Shown one piece after another: positions 5,526 through 9,246 of a stretch of DNA of 9,246 nucleotides. The translations under genes and the position numbers were made by a program. The stretch comes from Cyanobacteria bacterium UBA11153 (lineage in GTDB: Bacteria > Cyanobacteriota > Cyanobacteriia > Cyanobacteriales > Coleofasciculaceae), in the NCBI GenBank assembly GCA_003511885.1, contig DOIX01000350.1, positions 4,585 through 13,830 on the forward strand, read 5' to 3'. The notes below the pieces were generated by a model. The model had not been told where the DNA came from. It saw nothing but the letters and a program-made list of their open reading frames with translations, and did no database searches. Within the stretch, counting starts at the first letter, position 1. Each line of letters opens with the position of its first letter.

Positions 5526-5540
5526 CCGACAAATAATACT

Positions 5541-5623
5541 TTATAGAGTATTGATCTGGAAGTGGCGATCGCAGAATTATATCGCGGTGTGAATTTGGGG
5601 CGATAAATGAAGTAAGCTAGAGA
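5541..5623 (+). repeat. Uma2 tail repeat, copy 3
   Basis: Matches 4084-4167, including a HIP1 octamer at 5565-5572. In frame it would read SIDLEVAIAELYRGVNLGR and stop, but a TAG in place of the Gln codon lies just before (5544-5546). It is more divergent than copy 2, and the shared sequence ends at 5623, sooner than between copies 1 and 2. It begins 15 bp after the DUF4926 stop codon. Confidence 0.9.
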
Positions 5624-5626
5624 GAG

Positions 5627-5801
5627 TGGATTACTGCTACTTTTGGTGAAATACATTAGCGATGGGCGGCATTTTTCTATTGTATTGGATATTGTACCGC
5701 AACTGCGATACAATTATAAGTTGGGCTGCATATTGAAGGTGTATTAGGTAAGGTCACGAAAGTCTAAGCACTATGTGTTGTCGAGTAAGTCAGGAGTAAT
5801 C
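5627..5801 (+). other. Spacer with unassigned coding-like remnant
   Basis: Between the third Uma2 tail and the HNH gene, one plus-strand frame reads LLLLVKYISDGRHFSIVLDIVP and continues to a TAG near 5746, with no start codon. The composition looks protein-like, but I cannot assign a family. It may be the end of another gene left by the rearrangement. No terminator is evident. Confidence 0.25.
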
Positions 5802-7193
5802 ATGAGCCGCAAAAGCATCGCCACAAATGTTGCTCGTAAACTTTGGGCACAGTGTGGTGGCTTCTGTCAAAATCCAAATTGTAATAAATACCTCTTCGCT
5901 ACAGTTGAGGATGATGTAGTTAGTCTTGCGAATGTAGCTCACATAATCGGTCACGGTAAGAACGGCCCTCGAAGTGAGCATGAACTAGCTGACTATATTG
6001 ACAAAGATGGCATGGCTAATCTGGTAATGCTTTGCCTGGAGTGTCACAAAGTTGTTGATGAGCTAGAGAATAAATTTCCTGTCGAGCAAATGCAGGAATG
6101 GAAGTCATCTCACGAAATGAAGATAAATTCACTCTTTGATTATCCTCAGATTTATAATGAAAGAGAGATACTTGAGCAAGTCAACGACCTTTTGGTTGAG
6201 AATAAAGTTATCTTTGAAGAATATGGCCCTTTCTCAAGTCAGGCATTGAAGGGAACCTCTGGCGACGCACTTACCATCTGGCGACGACGCTGCCTAGACA
6301 CGATTCTTCCAAATAACCAGAGGATAGTTGGGTTAATTGAAGCTAACAAGAAAAATTTCCCTTATCCGTGGCAAGTGTATAGAGAAATGATGGGTTATAA
6401 ACTTCATGCAGATTCCTTTCGAGATAACTGCCTGTTGGAAAAGAAGGTCAACGACTACAAGCTATTTCCCAGAGAATTTGATAACTTTATCAAGCAGAGC
6501 CTCAGCCTACCTGTAGAAAATAGAGAGAATAGACCCGAAGAAGAAATTGAATTTAGACAGGCGACAGTTTCAGCCTACATTGATAAATTTTTGGCAACCC
6601 ACTCGTTTATCGAACGAATGGAGAAACTCAATATAGCCATGTTTGATGTTGATCTTAAAGATGAGCGAAGCCTTCGGGTATTTGCGACAAATACTTATTT
6701 CTTTACCGAATATACATTTGAACAGATCATGGCTATTGATCCAGGGGTTGATGCAATCATTTGTTCTAACCCCTATGGGACATATACATGGGAAGCTAAA
6801 GCCCTCTGTATCGACCATAAGATCGGCTTATTCACGCTTAAGGCATTCATGGGGGCTATCCGTAAAAATGGTGATGAGTTCCTGAACTATCTCCTACAAG
6901 AGGAAAAATCTAGTCGTCTTAGCTACTTAAAATCTCTGATTGGCAAAGCATCAGTTCCTGTAGGTTTTCAAGTGTATATATTTGGTTCGTATTTGAGACG
7001 AGAAATTTACAAAGATATTGATCTCATTCTGGTCTATCCAGTGGGCTCTGCTGAAGGATTGACCTCTTCAATAGTGGAGAGCATTAACCAATCATTTAAA
7101 GAAAAATCATTGCAGCTTGATATAACAGTATGCTCGGAATCAGAGTATAAATCTATGAGTTTTGAAAATGACAACCGTACTAAAATTAGATAA
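5802..7193 (+). CDS. HNH nuclease fused to nucleotidyltransferase-like domain
   Basis: A 463-residue fusion protein. The N-terminal HNH domain (about 1-105) shows C22 and C27, the AHI motif with H47, GPRSE (55-59), and NLVMLCLECHKVVDE (73-87) with N73, C78, C81 and H82, a zinc-bound beta-beta-alpha metal nuclease pattern. A middle part (about 110-360) of unrecognised family includes a patterned stretch at 316-351 (GVDAIICSNPYG..., then IGLFTLKAFMGAI). The C-terminal part has FGSYLRREIYKDIDL (394-408), the GS...DxD signature of polymerase-beta-type nucleotidyltransferases (G395, S396, D405, D407), with D440 as a possible third metal ligand. I chose ATG 5802 because AGGAG lies at 5792-5796, five bases upstream; an in-frame ATG at 5775 lacks such a site. 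A defence or toxin-like role fits the context but is not demonstrated. Confidence 0.85.
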   Translation: MSRKSIATNVARKLWAQCGGFCQNPNCNKYLFATVEDDVVSLANVAHIIGHGKNGPRSEHELADYIDKDGMANLVMLCLECHKVVDELENKFPVEQMQEWKSSHEMKINSLFDYPQIYNEREILEQVNDLLVENKVIFEEYGPFSSQALKGTSGDALTIWRRRCLDTILPNNQRIVGLIEANKKNFPYPWQVYREMMGYKLHADSFRDNCLLEKKVNDYKLFPREFDNFIKQSLSLPVENRENRPEEEIEFRQATVSAYIDKFLATHSFIERMEKLNIAMFDVDLKDERSLRVFATNTYFFTEYTFEQIMAIDPGVDAIICSNPYGTYTWEAKALCIDHKIGLFTLKAFMGAIRKNGDEFLNYLLQEEKSSRLSYLKSLIGKASVPVGFQVYIFGSYLRREIYKDIDLILVYPVGSAEGLTSSIVESINQSFKEKSLQLDITVCSESEYKSMSFENDNRTKIR

Positions 7194-7528
7194 AACGTTA
7201 CAAAACAGCCCAATAACCGCAATGCACCGGAACCTTGAAGAATGATAGTTACTGTCAGAAATTATCTGAGTCCGGTGATGGCAACCGTTAGACCGCTAAA
7301 TCTGAGTTGGGTAGTGGCTTGAATGTATCTATCAAATCCCAACCCAAAGGTGAATGCCATGCAAGCTAAACTTCAATAACAACTTTTTCCTGCTGATGCC
7401 GAAGTTATAGCAACAGCCACGGTATACTTCGTTAACCCACCCTACAAGAGCAGCTATCTATCTCTCTACCTCACGTTAAGCTAGAAACAGACAACAGAGA
7501 GCCAACCTACCCAAAAGATTAATATCAA
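7194..7528. other. Gene-free spacer holding a candidate structured RNA
   Basis: No convincing coding frame is seen on either strand. The left half (7225-7360) has nested complementary segments described separately. The right half (7361-7528) has a 6-bp complementarity AACTTC/GAAGTT (7369-7374 with 7401-7406) and a plus-strand open stretch without a start near 7380-7480 that I cannot assign. Confidence 0.5.
7205..7365 (+). ncRNA. Candidate HEARO/omega-RNA-like structured RNA
   Basis: Complementary segments in order: CACCGGA/TCCGGTG (7225-7231 with 7271-7277), enclosing GATAGTT/AATTATC (7244-7250 with 7260-7266, one G-U pair); then ATGGCA/TGCCAT (7278-7283 with 7355-7360) and ACC/GGT (7284-7286 with 7349-7351), enclosing CCGCT/AGTGG (7293-7297 with 7313-7317) and GTTGGG/CCCAAC (7306-7311 with 7338-7343). 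The last two cross each other, which gives a pseudoknot. Arrangement and wording, including GGCAACCGTTAGACCGCT, remind me of the HEARO (IscB/IsrB guide) RNAs frequent in cyanobacteria. This is from memory and was not aligned. No IscB/IsrB gene follows, so if correct it is a stand-alone or orphaned copy. The outer limits are approximate. Confidence 0.4.
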
Positions 7529-7819
7529 ATGATTGCGATCGCAAAAAAAAACCCTTTCCTTCGAGGAATTTCTCAACTGGGATGACGATTCCGGTAGGTC
7601 ATTCGAGTTAGTTAATGGAGTTGCCATGCCCCTGAGCGAACCCACAGCCAAACATGAGGATGTTGTCGATGGGCTATGTCGTCTCTTGGCAGATTATTGC
7701 CAATAATCGACGGTGAATATCAGGCACTGCGATATCAAGGAGAAGCCACTATTGTTTCTCCAACTTTTCCTCAGTTGGTATTAACGATCGCTCAAATTGT
7801 TGCCATGACAGAAGTTTAG
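7529..7819 (+). pseudogene. Decayed second Uma2 (DUF820) gene
   Basis: Starts with ATG 7529 (MIAIA, containing a HIP1 octamer). A run of nine A (7543-7551) then shifts the frame; eight A would give a continuous MIAIAKK...LSFEEFLNWDDD. In the shifted frame (from about 7554) the Uma2 N-terminus continues: FEEFLNWDDDSGRSFELVNG, then VAMPLSEPTAKHEDVVDGLCRLLADYCQ up to TAA at 7704-7706. After a junction, a third frame gives YQGEATIVSPTFPQLVLTIAQIV and ends at TAG 7817-7819, the usual Uma2 C-terminus. The central part with the catalytic D and E residues is missing, roughly 100 residues. Two independent lesions mean the gene is dead. It is a different paralogue from the intact Uma2 at 3580. Confidence 0.85.
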
Positions 7820-7903
7820 GTAAGCCGTTACGCATTTAAACCAGATATTCTCAAGAATGGTAAAATAAGAAGTAATTTGTCAATTTATAATGAGGACATA
7901 TTT

Positions 7904-9118
7904 TTGACACAACAACGCCCCTATTGGTTAGCATGGTCCCAAGTACCAGGGGTAGGACCAAAATTATTATTGCGACTAAAACAGCATTTCGGCAACCTAT
8001 CAGAAGCCTGGAGTGCATCAGCCACAGCCATAGAAGAAGTAGAAGGATTTGGGGTACGATTAGTCGAAGCAGTGACAAAAGTGCGATCGCAAATTAATCC
8101 CATCCAATTCTTAGAAACCCATACCATCAAAAACCCCTATTTCTGGACACCAGCAGATTCAGACTATCCTCGCTTATTACTAGAAATTCCCACTCCACCA
8201 TCAGTTTTATACTATCGCGGACAAGTTAACCTTAACGAAAATCAAGGACTTAAGCCGACAATAAGTATTGTCGGTACTCGGGAACCTTCTGACTATGGTA
8301 AACGTTGGACTCGCAAAATTAGTATCGCCTTAGCAAAGCATGGTTTTACAGTTGTTTCTGGTATGGCAGCAGGAATTGATACGGAAGCTCATCAAAGTTG
8401 TTTAGATGGCGGTGGAAGGACAATTGCTGTTTTAGGTACTGGCATAGATATTATTTATCCACTCTCTAATAAACCACTTTACGAAAAGATTCAGCAACAG
8501 GGATTAATCCTCAGTGAATATCCCTCTGGCACTCAGCCAAATCGCCCCCATTTCCCTCAACGCAATCGAATTATTGCTGGGTTAACTCGGACAGTTTTAG
8601 TCATGGAAGCACCTCTCAAATCAGGAGCTTTAATTACAGCAAGTCAAGCTCAAGAATTTGGCAGGAATATTTATGCCTTACCTGGTTCCTTAGATAATTA
8701 TAACTCTTCGGGGTGTTTGGGATTAATAAGTCAGGGGGCACAGATAATTTTAAGTGAAGAGCATTTGTTAAATATGTTAGGTGCAATATCAGGAGGAGAT
8801 AAGGGGAAGCAGTTATCATTATTTCCCGAAGCACAACCAAAAACCACCTCTAATCCTCAAAAAGTTACTCCAGCAAAGGATAGCAAAATCCGCCAGAAAA
8901 AACCAGAATCTCAAGTTGAAACCAATCCTCCACCTGATGCTAATTTAACACCGGAATTAGCACAAGTATTGAAGGTTTTGGGATATGAAGCCAAATCCTT
9001 TGATTTCATTGTTGAGGAATCAGGTTTAGCCATCGGTTTGGTTTCCAGTTATTTATTACAATTAGAATTAATGGGATTAGTTTCTCAGTTACCGGGGATG
9101 CAGTATCGGCGGTGTTAG
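7904..9118 (+). CDS. dprA: DNA processing protein DprA
   Basis: DprA (Smf) loads RecA onto incoming single-stranded DNA during natural transformation and protects it. Numbered from TTG 7904 (404 residues): an N-terminal helix-hairpin-helix/SAM-like region with VPGVGPKLLLRL (about 14-25), the Rossmann-like core with VGTREPSDYG (123-132), SGMAAGIDTEAH (152-163), PQRNRIIAGL (218-227), KSGALITA (239-246) and ALPG (258-261), a low-complexity linker rich in Pro, Lys and Gln (about 305-345), and a C-terminal winged helix (about 348-402). I prefer TTG 7904 because GAGG at 7892-7895 lies eight bases upstream and cyanobacterial DprA proteins usually begin shortly before the RxYWLAW motif. A TTG at 7877 would add nine residues and has no good site. 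The gene looks complete and is unrelated to the island before it. Confidence 0.95.
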   Translation: MTQQRPYWLAWSQVPGVGPKLLLRLKQHFGNLSEAWSASATAIEEVEGFGVRLVEAVTKVRSQINPIQFLETHTIKNPYFWTPADSDYPRLLLEIPTPPSVLYYRGQVNLNENQGLKPTISIVGTREPSDYGKRWTRKISIALAKHGFTVVSGMAAGIDTEAHQSCLDGGGRTIAVLGTGIDIIYPLSNKPLYEKIQQQGLILSEYPSGTQPNRPHFPQRNRIIAGLTRTVLVMEAPLKSGALITASQAQEFGRNIYALPGSLDNYNSSGCLGLISQGAQIILSEEHLLNMLGAISGGDKGKQLSLFPEAQPKTTSNPQKVTPAKDSKIRQKKPESQVETNPPPDANLTPELAQVLKVLGYEAKSFDFIVEESGLAIGLVSSYLLQLELMGLVSQLPGMQYRRC

Positions 9119-9246
9119 ATTTATAGCAACCTCCAGGGCGGTTAAGGGAGCATCCTAATGAAGGCAAAAACCGCTGACGGGGCGACAACTATGGCTAAAA
9201 CCATTGCACAGTCTGGCTTGTGGCATTGACCTGCCCTAAAAATTGA
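9119..9246. other. Downstream flank of dprA, no gene seen
   Basis: No gene is recognised. A 6-bp complementarity GCGGTT/AACCGC (9137-9142 with 9168-9173) is present, but it has a 25-nt loop and no T-tract, so it is not called as a terminator. A 23-codon frame starting at ATG 9158 is too short and unsupported. Confidence 0.4.

Noticed and set aside
4084..5623. CRISPR array suggested by the three repeats
   Set aside because: The repeats are about 80-100 bp, derive from a gene end and are separated by several hundred bases of coding sequence, so they are not CRISPR repeats and spacers.
7361..7528. An IscB/IsrB gene expected after a HEARO-like RNA
   Set aside because: No frame with the RuvC or HNH motifs of those proteins is present. 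The next coding-like stretch is a Uma2 remnant.
9137..9173. A terminator after dprA from GCGGTT/AACCGC
   Set aside because: The stem is short, the loop is 25 nt and there is no T-tract.
9158..9229. A 23-codon open frame after dprA beginning with ATG
   Set aside because: Too short, with no ribosome binding site or recognised product.

Overview
The window is cyanobacterial. The octamer GCGATCGC (HIP1) occurs eight times in 9.2 kb (at 1228, 1984, 2578, 4108, 4817, 5565, 7535 and 8083). A Ycf20 (DUF565) gene and a Uma2 (DUF820) gene are present. Seven-base tandem arrays of the STRR type, familiar from filamentous cyanobacteria, are abundant in the left third. The species cannot be named from the sequence.

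Left part (1-2865): a ycf20 homologue on the minus strand, a 445-bp spacer with palindromes and heptad arrays, then a 656-residue membrane glycosyltransferase of the ArnT/PMT type. Three stretches of that glycosyltransferase look like intergenic heptad repeats that entered the gene and stayed in frame.

Middle part (2866-7876): an accessory island. In order it holds a truncated IS630-type helix-turn-helix protein that ends in a 25-bp scrap of Uma2 sequence; an intact Uma2 endonuclease-like gene; a DUF433 antitoxin-like gene overlapping a DUF5615 (PIN-like) toxin gene broken by a one-base frameshift; a DUF6883-DUF4926 pair; an HNH nuclease fused to a C-terminal nucleotidyltransferase-like domain; a candidate structured RNA resembling HEARO/omega RNA; and a decayed second Uma2 gene. 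The 3' end of Uma2 is present three times (4084-4209, 4817-4917, 5541-5623), and each copy directly precedes a different gene module. This suggests the island grew by recombination or duplication at Uma2 tails.

Right part (7904-9118): dprA (DNA processing protein A), a conserved competence/recombination gene, followed by 128 bp with no recognised gene.

Working together: ycf20, the glycosyltransferase and dprA look like ordinary chromosomal genes. The genes between the glycosyltransferase and dprA are small toxin-antitoxin-like or nuclease modules with signs of decay. The strongest leads are the repeated Uma2 tails acting as module separators, the HNH-nucleotidyltransferase fusion, the heptad insertions in the glycosyltransferase, and the candidate RNA at 7225-7360.
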